From JADLHS01 sp044225555 (GTDB lineage: Bacteria; Verrucomicrobiota; Verrucomicrobiia; Limisphaerales; JADLHS01), in the NCBI GenBank assembly GCA_044225555.1, contig JBGAIM010000001.1:658833-722832 (forward strand): 64,000 bases of DNA, in the 5' to 3' direction. Below the pieces are notes generated by a model. It saw nothing but the letters and a program-made list of their open reading frames with translations. It was not told the DNA's origin and ran no database searches. Shown here one piece after another: positions 33,116 to 41,868 of this stretch (positions are counted from its first letter, which is position 1; each line of letters begins with the position of its first letter). The translations under genes and the position numbers were made by a program.

Positions 33116-33772
33116 ATGGACGACGCATCCCAAAGAGTTTCGCGCACGATCTGGATTGGCATCGCCCTGGTGCTGTTGCTGGTGGCCTTCGCCTTCCTGC
33201 TGGCCCGCCTGGACATCCGTCGCCGCGCGACGGCGGAGCGGCCAGACATCGGACAGATCGCCAACTTCAACCTGACCAATCAATTTGGGCAAGCCATCAC
33301 CCTGGCCGATTTGCGCGGAAAAGTCTGGGTCGCCGACATCATCTTCAGCCGCTGTGCCGGCCCATGTCCGCGCATGACCCGCCAGATGGCGTCGCTGCAA
33401 GCGGCGTTGCCAACCCCCAGTTCGGCGCGGCTCGTGACGCTCACCACCGACCCGGAGTTCGACACGCCGGAAGTGCTCAATAACTACGCCGCGCGTTTCA
33501 ACGCGGATAGCAATCGCTGGTGGTTTCTCACCGGCGCGAAGAAAGACATCGCCGCGCTGGCCGTGGATGGTCTCAAACTCACCGCCATCGAGAAGAAACC
33601 CGGAGAACGAGTCAACGACGACGACCTGTTCATCCACAGCACCATCTTTGTGGTGGTGGACAAGCTGGCGCGGTTGCGGGGCGTGTTCGAGACCGACGGC
33701 GAGGGCGTCGCGTGGACGAATGTGCAATCCGAAATCCTGCAAACCGTCCGCACGTTGGAGCGGGAGAAATGA
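33116..33772 (+). CDS. SCO1/SenC-type copper chaperone for cytochrome oxidase
   Basis: 218 residues from the ATG at 33116. One N-terminal membrane helix (about 12-30) anchors a thioredoxin-fold domain outside the membrane. The copper-binding pair is Cys80/Cys84 in 'IIFSRCAGPCPRMTRQM', and the distal His lies in 'LFIHSTIFVVVD'. 'VTLTTDPEFDTPEVLNNYAARF' is standard for the family. It delivers copper or electrons to the CuA site of cytochrome c oxidase. It overlaps the following DUF420 gene by four bases. Confidence 0.93.
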   Translation: MDDASQRVSRTIWIGIALVLLLVAFAFLLARLDIRRRATAERPDIGQIANFNLTNQFGQAITLADLRGKVWVADIIFSRCAGPCPRMTRQMASLQAALPTPSSARLVTLTTDPEFDTPEVLNNYAARFNADSNRWWFLTGAKKDIAALAVDGLKLTAIEKKPGERVNDDDLFIHSTIFVVVDKLARLRGVFETDGEGVAWTNVQSEILQTVRTLEREK

Positions 33773-34212
33773 GTTTCACCGATCTTCCCGCGGTCAATGC
33801 CGGGCTTAACAGTCTCAGCACCATCCTGCTGACGGCGGGCTTTGTGTTCATCAAACGCGGGAACCAGACGGCGCACCGGAACTGCATGGTGGCGGCCCTG
33901 GTAACATCCACGGCATTTCTCGTCTGCTACCTCTACTATCACTACGCGATGAAGCAGGCGTACGGCGAGGCCCATACCCGGTTTCTGGAGCCGGCGTGGT
34001 TCCGCCCGATCTACCTGATCATCCTCTTCACCCACCTCGTTGGCGCGGTCGCCATCGTCCCGTTGGTCATCCTGACGGTGAGCCGGGCGGCGCGGCAGAA
34101 GTTTGAACTGCACAAAAAGATCGCGCGCTGGACCTGGCCCATTTGGATGTATGTCTCGGTGACCGGCGTGGTGATCTACCTGTTGCTCTACCAGATTTTT
34201 CCACAGCGTTAG
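33769..34212 (+). CDS. DUF420 membrane protein (cytochrome oxidase assembly-associated)
   Basis: 147 residues with four predicted membrane helices. Conserved features are 'NSLSTILLTAGFVFIKRGNQTAHRNCM', the histidine-rich 'LYYHYAMKQAYGE' and 'HKKIARWTWPIWMYVSVTGVVIY'. DUF420 genes typically sit beside SCO1 and oxidase assembly genes, as here (ATGA overlap). Known relatives (CtaM in Staphylococcus) are needed for cytochrome oxidase activity. The oxidase subunits are not in the window. Confidence 0.9.
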   Translation: MSFTDLPAVNAGLNSLSTILLTAGFVFIKRGNQTAHRNCMVAALVTSTAFLVCYLYYHYAMKQAYGEAHTRFLEPAWFRPIYLIILFTHLVGAVAIVPLVILTVSRAARQKFELHKKIARWTWPIWMYVSVTGVVIYLLLYQIFPQR

Positions 34213-34246
34213 GCGCCCGTCATTTTACGGGTGCAAATTTTCATTT
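34213..34246 (+). terminator. Probable terminator of the SCO1-DUF420 unit
   Basis: GCGCCCGT (34213-34220) pairs with ACGGGTGC (34227-34234) around a short loop, followed by AAATTTTCATTT. It lies directly after the DUF420 stop. The T tract is imperfect. Confidence 0.5.
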
Positions 34247-34324
34247 GCAGCGCCATGGGGAACGGCGTTAAATTCGGCCATCGGCAAGCCACACTAACGC
34301 AAACAGCGCAACCAGAGGTGCTTT

Positions 34325-36442
34325 ATGTATTTCGGCGTTGACTATCATCCTGAACAGTGGGTTTTCCCCTACGCAGGCACGGCGGACAAACCGGAGGCAC
34401 AGTGGGAGGTGGATGCCGAGCTGATGGTGGCCGCCGGGTTCAACGTGGTGCGCATCGGCGAATTCACGTGGGGACTGTGCGAGCCGGAAGATGGCAAGTT
34501 CGATTTCGCCTGGTTGCGCCGCGTGATGGATGTCATGGGCAAACATGGCATCCGGGTCGTCCTCGGCACCCCCACCGCCGCTCCGCCGCTCTGGCTTACG
34601 AAGAAGCATCCGGAGATTCTGCCGCTCGACGAACGCGGGCTCGTCAAACACGAAGGCACGCGCCGGGCCGTCTGTCTCAACAGTGATGCCTATTGGAATC
34701 ATGCCAAGCGCATCGTGCAGGAGATGGCCAAGGCCCTCGGCGATCATCCCCAGCTCATCGCGTGGCAGATTGACAACGGCGTGGGCAGCCATTTCACCGA
34801 GGCGTCGTTCAACGAAGGCTCGCGCCTCGAATGGCAGAACTGGCTCAAGCTCAAATACGAAACCATCGAGAAGGCCAACAACCTCATGGGGCTGCGCCAT
34901 TGGGGACAGGTTGTCACGGACTGGAACCAGATTCCGATGCCGATGATGGCGCCCACCGTCCACAACCCGGCCCTAGCCGTGGATTGGTGCCGCTTTTGCA
35001 GCGACACCATCGTCGCGTTCATCCGGATGCAGGCGGACATCCTGCGCGAGGCCACGCCCGAGTGTCCCGTCACCACCAACCTCCGTGCGTTGCGCCATCG
35101 CTTCGATCATTTCGACCTCGCCAACGCGCTCGATTTCGTTTCCATCGAAAGCACCTCCGCCATCAAACCCAAGTCCGCCGATCTCGCCTGCGAAATTGAC
35201 ATGCTGCGCTCGCTCAAGAAATCCGACGTGCGCACGCCCGACGGCGATTACGGCTTCTGGGTGATGGAGCAAAAGGCGGGGAACGTCTCCTGGCAGGAGG
35301 TCAACTCCGTCATCCGGCCCGGCCATTTGCGGATGTTCACCTATCAGTTGATCTCGCGCGGGGCGACGGCCGTGTTGTTCTTCCGCTGGCGGCAACCGCG
35401 CATCGGTTCGGAGAAATTCCACGGGGCCGTCATGCCGCATCATCTCAACAAGAATTCCCGCATCTACCGTGAGGTCGCGCAGATTGGCGAAGAGTTGAAA
35501 CTGCTCGCCCCGGCCTTGAAGAATTCCCGCGTCGCGCCCGAAGTTTGCATTCTTTACACGCACGACAACGATTGGTGTCTCCAGCAGCCCTTTCAGCCGA
35601 ACAAGCATTTCAGCCTGCGCGAACACATCCAGCTCATCTACAATTCGCTGCACGACAAAAATATCCCGGTGGATTTTGCGCGCCCCACGGAAGACCTCTC
35701 GCGGTACCGGCTGGTCATTGCCCCGTCCCTGCATTTGCTGGCCGAAGGCGAGGCGGACCGCCTCAAGCTCTACGTCCAGAACGGCGGCACGCTCGTCGGC
35801 ACGTGCAACACGGGGCTGGTGGACGCGCATCACATCGCACCGGACAACGGTTACCCGCACAACATGACCGACCTGTTCGGGCTCGAAGTGGTGGAGTTCG
35901 ACATGTTGCCGCCGGGCGAGGAAAACCATCTCACGTTCAAAGGCACGTTCCCCACCAGCCATCTGCACCTGGCCCGCATCTGGTGCGATGTCATCGAACC
36001 GCACGAATGTCAGGTGCTGGCCACCTACGCCAAGGACTTCTACGCGGGCCGGCCGGCTGTGACCATCAACACGTTCGGCCTCGGCAAGGCGGTTTATGTC
36101 GGCACTATGTGCGGCCAGCATTTCTACAACGACCTCACCGTGTGGCTGCGGCAGTTGTGCAATCTGCACCCGCTCCTCAAGGTGCCAGAGAACGTCGAGG
36201 TCAGCCTGCGCCAGACCGACGACGCGAAGATTTTCTTCCTGCTCAACCACCAGAGCACTCCCGTGCGCGTGCAGTTCTACAAGCCCATGCACGATTTCCT
36301 CACCGGCACGACCTTCTCGGGCAATTTCGAACTCCCGCCGCACGGCGTGCTGGTGCTGGATGAACATCCGGAAGGGCATCACCCGCCGCCCGCCGAAACT
36401 GAGGCCGAAGCCGCCGCCGAACCGGCCGGGTCCACTTCATAA
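34325..36442 (+). CDS. GH42-type beta-galactosidase homologue lacking the usual acid/base Glu
   Basis: 705 residues, normal GH42 length. The TIM barrel starts 'YFGVDYHPEQW' and contains 'GFNVVRIGEFTWGLCEPEDG' and 'GTPTAAPPLWL'. The nucleophile Glu315 is kept in 'YGFWVMEQKAG'. The acid/base region normally reads W-Q-I-D-N-E-Y-G, but here it is WQIDNGVG with Gly152 in place of Glu (codon GGC), followed by 'SHFTEASFNE'. The trimerisation domain (about 390-600) and a C-terminal beta domain follow; the tail after residue 680 is Glu/Ala/Pro-rich. A GAGGTG ribosome-binding site precedes the ATG by 4 bp. No signal peptide. Either the enzyme is impaired or another Glu (such as 159) substitutes. Confidence 0.88.
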   Translation: MYFGVDYHPEQWVFPYAGTADKPEAQWEVDAELMVAAGFNVVRIGEFTWGLCEPEDGKFDFAWLRRVMDVMGKHGIRVVLGTPTAAPPLWLTKKHPEILPLDERGLVKHEGTRRAVCLNSDAYWNHAKRIVQEMAKALGDHPQLIAWQIDNGVGSHFTEASFNEGSRLEWQNWLKLKYETIEKANNLMGLRHWGQVVTDWNQIPMPMMAPTVHNPALAVDWCRFCSDTIVAFIRMQADILREATPECPVTTNLRALRHRFDHFDLANALDFVSIESTSAIKPKSADLACEIDMLRSLKKSDVRTPDGDYGFWVMEQKAGNVSWQEVNSVIRPGHLRMFTYQLISRGATAVLFFRWRQPRIGSEKFHGAVMPHHLNKNSRIYREVAQIGEELKLLAPALKNSRVAPEVCILYTHDNDWCLQQPFQPNKHFSLREHIQLIYNSLHDKNIPVDFARPTEDLSRYRLVIAPSLHLLAEGEADRLKLYVQNGGTLVGTCNTGLVDAHHIAPDNGYPHNMTDLFGLEVVEFDMLPPGEENHLTFKGTFPTSHLHLARIWCDVIEPHECQVLATYAKDFYAGRPAVTINTFGLGKAVYVGTMCGQHFYNDLTVWLRQLCNLHPLLKVPENVEVSLRQTDDAKIFFLLNHQSTPVRVQFYKPMHDFLTGTTFSGNFELPPHGVLVLDEHPEGHHPPPAETEAEAAAEPAGSTS

Positions 36443-36530
36443 TCTTAATCGTAATCATAATCTTGCTCTTAATCCTCGCCGCGCGATAGCGAGAGCGATT
36501 AAGATTACGAGTAGGATTAAGATTAAGATC
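36441..36530. repeat. AATCTTAATC-type imperfect inverted repeat at the end of the GH42 gene
   Basis: The left arm (36441-36479) consists of iterated AATCTTAATC, GTAATC and ATAATC units. The right arm (36489-36530) carries complementary GATTAAGATTA units and GAGAGCG. The first bases include the GH42 stop codon (TAA 36440-36442). The element ends 8 bp before the dciA start codon. The same unit recurs at 38120-38159. Confidence 0.75.
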
Positions 36531-36538
36531 CGAATTAA

Positions 36539-36946
36539 ATGTTGCCTCCGCCCAAACGCCTTCCGCCGCGCGGCCCGCTCAAACGCACCGCCAAACAGCG
36601 CGTTCTCGCTCAATGGCGCGGCACAGACGTCACCCCGCTGGAGATCGCGCAAGCGGTCTGCGCCCGCCGGGCCGGGGACCTCCTGCCCAAGGTGCTGAGT
36701 GGCTACCGGGTCGAGCAACGCCAGTGGGAAGTCGAGATCGTGAAGGTGTGGAACAACCTCATTGACCCGACCATCACCGCGCACGCGCAGCCGGTGGGAT
36801 TGAACAAGGGCACGCTCTTTGTGAACGTGGACAACAACGTGTGGTTGAGCGAAATCGTCCGCTACCGCCGCAAGGAAATCCTCGACCGCCTGCAACACAG
36901 CTTTGGCCGCGAAGTCATCGTCCGGATTTCGTTCCGGATTGGGTGA
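36539..36946 (+). CDS. dciA: DciA/DUF721 family protein
   Basis: 135 residues. Family features: a basic N-terminus, then 'LAQWRGTDVTPLEIAQAV', and the core 'WNNLIDPTITAHAQPVGLNKGTLFVNVDNNVWLSEIVRYRRKEILDRL', which carries the DUF721 pattern (TLxVxVxxxxWxxEL). DciA is the ancestral loader-type partner of the DnaB replicative helicase in bacteria lacking DnaC/DnaI. The ATG directly follows the AATCTTAATC repeat, so its promoter or leader may include that element. Confidence 0.85.
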   Translation: MLPPPKRLPPRGPLKRTAKQRVLAQWRGTDVTPLEIAQAVCARRAGDLLPKVLSGYRVEQRQWEVEIVKVWNNLIDPTITAHAQPVGLNKGTLFVNVDNNVWLSEIVRYRRKEILDRLQHSFGREVIVRISFRIG

Positions 36947-37103
36947 GCGAGGGGCTTCATGAATGTGCCGCCTTTGCCAAACAGGTTCCCGGCATGTTTT
37001 GGAGCCAAAAGCCTGCTGGACTGGCTCCTGCGCCCGAATTAGTGTCCACGCATGAACCGAGATAGGCTGCAAAACCTAAGGCCTACTTAGATGTTAGCCA
37101 GCT

Positions 37104-37643
37104 ATGGTGCGCCTCTTACAATTCGCTCTGTTGGCGGCTTGGTTCGTTGGTTGTAGTCCACGTCGGCCCGATACAGCGGCATCCTCCGCCAGCCCGTCGG
37201 TTCTTGACCAGCTTTTGATGCCAGAGAGCGTTGTTGCTCGTGTCAGGCAGGCGGAGCGCGATTTACCCGCGGACAAATGGGAGACTCTTCCCAAGATTGG
37301 ACACACCAACCGCTCACGTTCGGCACGAGAGATTGACCTCGCACATGAGCTTTTGCCGACCATTCGTCCACGCATGGCCAACATGTCAGCGCGTGAGTTG
37401 CTGGGGACGCTCAAGGCGTTTCCTTACGCGGAGTATGGCTCATTTCCGGGTGTCGCGTATTACATTTACCGCGATGGAAATCAGATGATCATCAAGGAGC
37501 TTGCGAGCCGCTCTGCCAGCGAGTTGAGTTCGCTGCGTCCGTTCCGAGATGACAGGCATGAAGTCTTTACCGGAGATTCCGGTCCGCCATTGAGTATCGG
37601 AGATTTGGTTCGTTATGATTTGTTGCACGAGCCTTTGCAGTGA
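37104..37643 (+). CDS. Probable lipoprotein, unknown function
   Basis: 179 residues. The N-terminus 'LLQFALLAAWFVGC' is a lipoprotein signal with the lipidated Cys at 17, followed by a short Ser/Pro-rich linker. The globular part includes 'MSARELLGTLKAFPYAEYGSFPGVAYYIYRDG' and 'GDLVRYDLLHEPLQ'. No family recognised. Codons end in A or T more often than in neighbouring genes (by eye), which may point to recent acquisition. Confidence 0.7.
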   Translation: MVRLLQFALLAAWFVGCSPRRPDTAASSASPSVLDQLLMPESVVARVRQAERDLPADKWETLPKIGHTNRSRSAREIDLAHELLPTIRPRMANMSARELLGTLKAFPYAEYGSFPGVAYYIYRDGNQMIIKELASRSASELSSLRPFRDDRHEVFTGDSGPPLSIGDLVRYDLLHEPLQ

Positions 37644-37770
37644 TTCGCTGGCTAACATACGGATGGACTGCAGGTTTGTTTAGCCGACCAGTCCACTCAC
37701 CCGATCTCTGCGGCGTGCGCGCCACGAAAAGAGCTTTCTCGCCTGCGCGGTCTGGTGTTGAATCTGGCCC

Positions 37771-38109
37771 ATGAGCCAGACACATCCGCTCACCACGACC
37801 ACGTTCGAGCTGCCGGGTTATCGCGTAACCCAGTCGTACGGCGTGGTGCGCGGCATCGTGGTGCGTTCGCGCTCGATCATCGGCAACATCGGCGCGAACA
37901 TCCAAAGCATTTTCGGCGGGAACATCACGCTCTACACGGAATTGTGCGAGCGGGCGCGCGAGGACGCCTTCAACCAGATGCTCGCCCACGCGGGCAAGCT
38001 CGGCGCCAACGCCGTCGTCGGCGTGCGCTACGACGCGACGGAGATCGGCAACGGCATCACGGAGGTGCTGTGCTACGGAACGGCGGTTTCCGTTGAACGT
38101 CCGGTGTAG
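37771..38109 (+). CDS. YbjQ/UPF0145 family protein
   Basis: 112 residues. Typical pattern: 'LPGYRVTQSYGVVRGIVVRS' with the Y-x-V-x-x-x-x-G-I-V-V-R-S block, then 'CERAREDAFNQMLAHAGKLGANAVVGVRYD' and a C-terminal 'GITEVLCYGTAVSVE'. UPF0145 proteins form pentameric rings; a heavy-metal-binding role has been suggested without proof. No transmembrane segment. It lies just upstream of a copy of the AATCTTAATC-type repeat. Confidence 0.9.
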   Translation: MSQTHPLTTTTFELPGYRVTQSYGVVRGIVVRSRSIIGNIGANIQSIFGGNITLYTELCERAREDAFNQMLAHAGKLGANAVVGVRYDATEIGNGITEVLCYGTAVSVERPV

Positions 38110-38119
38110 GATTGGGGTC

Positions 38120-38159
38120 AAGATTTAGATTACGATTAAGAGTAAGATTATGATTAAGA
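38120..38159. repeat. Second copy of the AATCTTAATC-type repeat (one arm only)
   Basis: AAGATTTAGATTACGATTAA and then GAGTAAGATTATGATTAAG repeat the same GATTA(A/C)G unit as the right arm of the 36441-36530 element. No inverted partner follows within the next 60 bp, so this is a half element or a solitary arm between ybjQ and yebC. Confidence 0.65.
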
Positions 38160-38224
38160 CGGCGCAATCGGGGGAGAGCGTGTCGCCTACGCGAGTCAGC
38201 CTTTAACCAATTTCACCAAAGCAC

Positions 38225-38950
38225 ATGGCGGGTCACAGCAGATGGGCAAAGGTCAAGCACTTCAAAGGCGCGATTGACGCGAAGCGGGGAAGGATTTTTT
38301 CCAAGCTGGGGCGTGAAGTAACCATCGCCACCCGGATCGCCGGCAGCGATCCGGACATGAACCCGCGCCTGCGCATGGTGCTGCTGCGCTGCCGGATTGC
38401 CAGCATGCCCAAGGACAACATCGAGCGCGCCATCAAGAAGGGCCTGGGCGACGACGGCGGGGCGACGTTCGAGGACCTGACCTATGAGATTTACGCGCCG
38501 GGCGGGGTGGCGTTGCTGGTGGAATTGAGCACGGACAATCGTAATCGCACGGCGGCGGAGATTCGCAGCCTGGTGACGAAGGCGGGCGGCAGCATCGCCA
38601 CGGCTGGCGCGGTGAGCCGGCTGTTTCACCGCAAGGGGCAGATCACCGTGGCGCGCGACGCGGCGGGCGAGGATCAGTTGATGGAACTCGCGCTGGAGGC
38701 GGGCGCGGAGGATTTCAAGGCGGAGGCGGAGGGCTTCGAGATTTTGACCGAGCCGGCCAAGTTTGAAGCCGTTCACAAACAGATTGAAGCCCAAGGTATC
38801 AAGTGCGCCTCGGCGGAAGTGACCTCGCTGCCATTGGCCACCGCACCAGTAAGTGGTGCTGACACGGCAGCGGTGACGCGGCTGATCGAGGCGTTGGAGG
38901 AGCATGACGACGTGAAGGAGGTTTACTCCAACGCGGAATTTGCCGAGTGA
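38225..38950 (+). CDS. yebC: YebC/PmpR/TACO1-family protein
   Basis: 241 residues. The N-terminus 'MAGHSRWAKVKHFKGAIDAKRG' is the family signature. 'NPRLRMVLLRCRIASMPKDNIERAIKKG' and 'YEIYAPGGVALLVELSTDNRNRTAAEIRS' are also standard. YebC proteins were described as DNA-binding regulators, and newer work assigns a translational role at difficult (e.g. proline-rich) sequences. Normal length. 37 bp separate it from the MMPL gene, so it may lead the lipid-transport operon. Confidence 0.95.
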   Translation: MAGHSRWAKVKHFKGAIDAKRGRIFSKLGREVTIATRIAGSDPDMNPRLRMVLLRCRIASMPKDNIERAIKKGLGDDGGATFEDLTYEIYAPGGVALLVELSTDNRNRTAAEIRSLVTKAGGSIATAGAVSRLFHRKGQITVARDAAGEDQLMELALEAGAEDFKAEAEGFEILTEPAKFEAVHKQIEAQGIKCASAEVTSLPLATAPVSGADTAAVTRLIEALEEHDDVKEVYSNAEFAE

Positions 38951-38987
38951 ACCGAGCATTAAACATCCGTCCGCTGGAGGCCCGCGC

Positions 38988-41822
38988 ATGAAAACGCCGG
39001 GCTTTGACAATCTCCCGGCCCGACTGCTCGGCAAGCTGGCCTGGGCGGTGATCCATCATCGGAGCTGGTTCTTCTGGCCGCAGATCGTGTTGTTCGTCCT
39101 CTGCATTCTTTACACGGTTTTCTTTCTCAAGTTCGACACGACCCGGAGCAGTCTCGTTGGCGCGAACAAGCGGTATCACCAGCTTTTTCAACAGTTCAAA
39201 AAGGAATTCCCCACGCAGGACGATCTGGTGGTGGTGGTGGAAAGCGAGAACTCGGAGAAGAACCGGCAGTTCGTCGAGCGGCTGGGCGCGAAGCTCGAAG
39301 CCGCGCGGATCCGCATCCCGGTGCGGCCCGGTGCGGAGGAAATGGTGGAGACAAACCTGTTCGCGCGGATTTTCTACAAGGGCGACCTGAAGATGCTCGG
39401 CTCGAAGGCGCTGTTGTTCGTGCCGGAGGAGGACCTCGCGGCGCTGAAGCAGCGGTTGCAGGATTACCAGCCGTTCATCAAGCCGTTCACGCGCACGACG
39501 AATCTGGTGTCGCTGTTCGACATGATCAACACGCAGTTTCGGACGGCGTCGCGCGAACAAAACCAGCAGACGGATTCGCTGGTGCGCACGCTGCCCGCGC
39601 TGGAACGCATTGTTTCGCAGGCGACGGCCTGTCTCAAACGCAGCGGCACGCCGCCGTCGCCGGGCATTTTCGCGCTGTTCGATGCGGGCAAGGAGGCGGA
39701 ACAGAACGTTTACATCACCTTTGCCGAAGGCCGGATTTACCTGGCCACGGCGCAGGCGTTGACGGCGAATCTGAATCGCGCGGCGATGGATCGGATGCGG
39801 CTGTTGCTGGAGGAGACGCGGACCGAAGTGACGGGCGTCAATGCCGGCCTAACAGGCGAGCCGGTGCTGGAACTGGACGAGATGCAGCAGTCACAGAGGG
39901 ACACCACCGTGGCCACCATCGTGGCGCTCATCATCTGCGCGCTGATTTTCATTTACGGCTACAACGAGACCGGGCGACCGCTCAAGGCGACGTTGTGTTT
40001 GATTGTGGGCATCGCCTACACAATGGGCTTCACCACGGCGACGGTTGGGCATTTGAACATTCTGACGATCACGTTCGTGCCGATTCTGATCGGACTGGCA
40101 ATTGATTTCGGTGTGCATCTGGTCACGCGCTATGAGGAGGAGTTGCGCCATGGGCACAGCGAGGAGGAATCCATAACCAAGGCGCTGGTGTTCACGGGCC
40201 AGGGGATTTTCACCGGCGCGTTCACGACGGCGGGCGCCTTCCTGGCCATGTGGTTCACGGATTTCAAAGGCATCCAGGAAATGGGCATCATCTGCGGCGG
40301 CGGCCTGCTGGTCTGTCTCGTGCCGATGATGACGTTGCTGCCAGTGCTGCTGCTGCGCGGGCGGCAGAATGTGATTGATCACAAGCAGGCCAGTCCGGTG
40401 GACACCCGCGAGCGCATCGAAAGGTTGTGGTTGCAGCGCCCGGTGCTCGTGATCGTCATGACTGTGGGCTTTTGCGCGCTGTGTGCGACGCAGCTCCCCA
40501 AGGTGTATTTCGACTACAACCTGCTCAACATGCAGAGCGCGGGACTGCCCGCGGTGGAGTTCGAGGAGAAGCTCCTCAGCGCCGCCGCGATTAATTCGTC
40601 GGAGTCAGACACGAATTCCAACGGCCGTTCGCTGCTGTTCGCCGCCGTCACCACTGATTCTGTCACCCAGGCGGTGGAGTTGCAAAAGCGGATCGAGCAG
40701 TTGCCCACCGTGGCCAAGGTGGAGTCGATCGCGAAGTTTCTCGCCGAGAACTCCACCAACAAGTTGCAATTGATCGGCGAGATCAAGGAGGGGCTCACTT
40801 CGATCCACTTCAATCCCGCCGATACAAGTCCAGTGAATGTGCCGGAATTGAGCCAAAGCCTGTTCTCGCTACGCGGCTATTCCGGGCTCGCCCAGCAGGA
40901 GGCGGAAAAGAATGCCCCGGAAATCGCGGCCAAGCTGAATTCGCTCAAGCGGGCTATTGACACCCTGCGCAAGGAGATGTTCCGGCTCGGCCCGACCGGG
41001 CAGGAGGCCGTGGCGCAGAAGCTGGGCGATTATCAACGGGCGCTGTTCGAGGATTTGCGGGAGACGTTCGAGGCGCTGCAAACCCAGGACAATCGTGAGC
41101 GGCTGCGCATTCAGGATTTGCCACCCGCCCTGCGGGAACGGTTTGTCGGGGTGACGGGCAAACATCTGCTGCAGGTTTACCCCAAGAAAAATGTCTGGCA
41201 GCGCGCGAATCAGGAGGAGTTCGTGAAGGAGTTGCGCACCATTGATCCGAATGTGACGGGCACGCCGGTGCAATTGCTGGAATATACCTCGCTGTTGAAG
41301 GTCAGTTACGAGTACGCGGCGCTGTATTCGCTCGCGGCAATTGCGCTGCTGGTGTTCATCCATTTCCGCAGCCTTGGTCTGGTGCTGCTGACGTTGGTGC
41401 CCGTGCTGATTGGTTCGGTGTGGCTGGCGGGCATCATGGGTTGTTTCAACATTCCCCTCAACCCGGCGAACATCATGACCCTGCCGTTGGTCATCGGCAT
41501 CGGCGTCACCAATGGGATTCACATCCTCAACCGGTTTGCCGAGGAACATTCGCCCAGCATTCTCGCCAAGAGCACGGGCAAAGCGGTCTTGGTTTCCGGA
41601 CTGACAACCATCGCCGGCTTCGGCAGTCTGGTGCTCGCGAAGCATCGCGGCATCGAGAGCCTTGGGTTGATCATGTCCACGGGTGTGGCGACGTGTATGC
41701 TGGCGGGACTGACGTTTTTACCCGCGGTGTTGACGTTGATGACGCGAAATCGTGAGGGAGGAAAGAATCAACCCAGTGCCGATAATGCACAATCGACACT
41801 GGGTCGGGAGGAACCGAGGTGA
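38988..41822 (+). CDS. MMPL/RND-family exporter, HpnN-like
   Basis: 944 residues from the ATG at 38988; a TTG overlapping the yebC stop is possible. Two RND halves each have a large loop and about six helices. First half: anchor helix near 36-55 and helices between about 305 and 450, with 'ITFVPILIGLAIDFGVHLVTRYEEEL', the typical proton-relay Asp region. Second half: 'IMTLPLVIGIGVTNGIHILNRFAEEH' near 850. It resembles the hopanoid exporter HpnN, which moves hopanoids to the outer membrane; the real substrate is unknown. It is followed 46 bp later by the W/F-P-F-Y repeat protein and the Mla genes. Confidence 0.9.
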   Translation: MKTPGFDNLPARLLGKLAWAVIHHRSWFFWPQIVLFVLCILYTVFFLKFDTTRSSLVGANKRYHQLFQQFKKEFPTQDDLVVVVESENSEKNRQFVERLGAKLEAARIRIPVRPGAEEMVETNLFARIFYKGDLKMLGSKALLFVPEEDLAALKQRLQDYQPFIKPFTRTTNLVSLFDMINTQFRTASREQNQQTDSLVRTLPALERIVSQATACLKRSGTPPSPGIFALFDAGKEAEQNVYITFAEGRIYLATAQALTANLNRAAMDRMRLLLEETRTEVTGVNAGLTGEPVLELDEMQQSQRDTTVATIVALIICALIFIYGYNETGRPLKATLCLIVGIAYTMGFTTATVGHLNILTITFVPILIGLAIDFGVHLVTRYEEELRHGHSEEESITKALVFTGQGIFTGAFTTAGAFLAMWFTDFKGIQEMGIICGGGLLVCLVPMMTLLPVLLLRGRQNVIDHKQASPVDTRERIERLWLQRPVLVIVMTVGFCALCATQLPKVYFDYNLLNMQSAGLPAVEFEEKLLSAAAINSSESDTNSNGRSLLFAAVTTDSVTQAVELQKRIEQLPTVAKVESIAKFLAENSTNKLQLIGEIKEGLTSIHFNPADTSPVNVPELSQSLFSLRGYSGLAQQEAEKNAPEIAAKLNSLKRAIDTLRKEMFRLGPTGQEAVAQKLGDYQRALFEDLRETFEALQTQDNRERLRIQDLPPALRERFVGVTGKHLLQVYPKKNVWQRANQEEFVKELRTIDPNVTGTPVQLLEYTSLLKVSYEYAALYSLAAIALLVFIHFRSLGLVLLTLVPVLIGSVWLAGIMGCFNIPLNPANIMTLPLVIGIGVTNGIHILNRFAEEHSPSILAKSTGKAVLVSGLTTIAGFGSLVLAKHRGIESLGLIMSTGVATCMLAGLTFLPAVLTLMTRNREGGKNQPSADNAQSTLGREEPR

Positions 41823-41868
41823 AAAACCTCACGCCGAGGCAAAACCTCAATTGCGCAAAACAAATTAA

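Noticed and set aside
34973..36382. 469-residue minus-strand ORF antisense to the GH42 gene
   Set aside because: Shadow ORF from GC-rich third positions; the sense frame carries unmistakable GH42 motifs.
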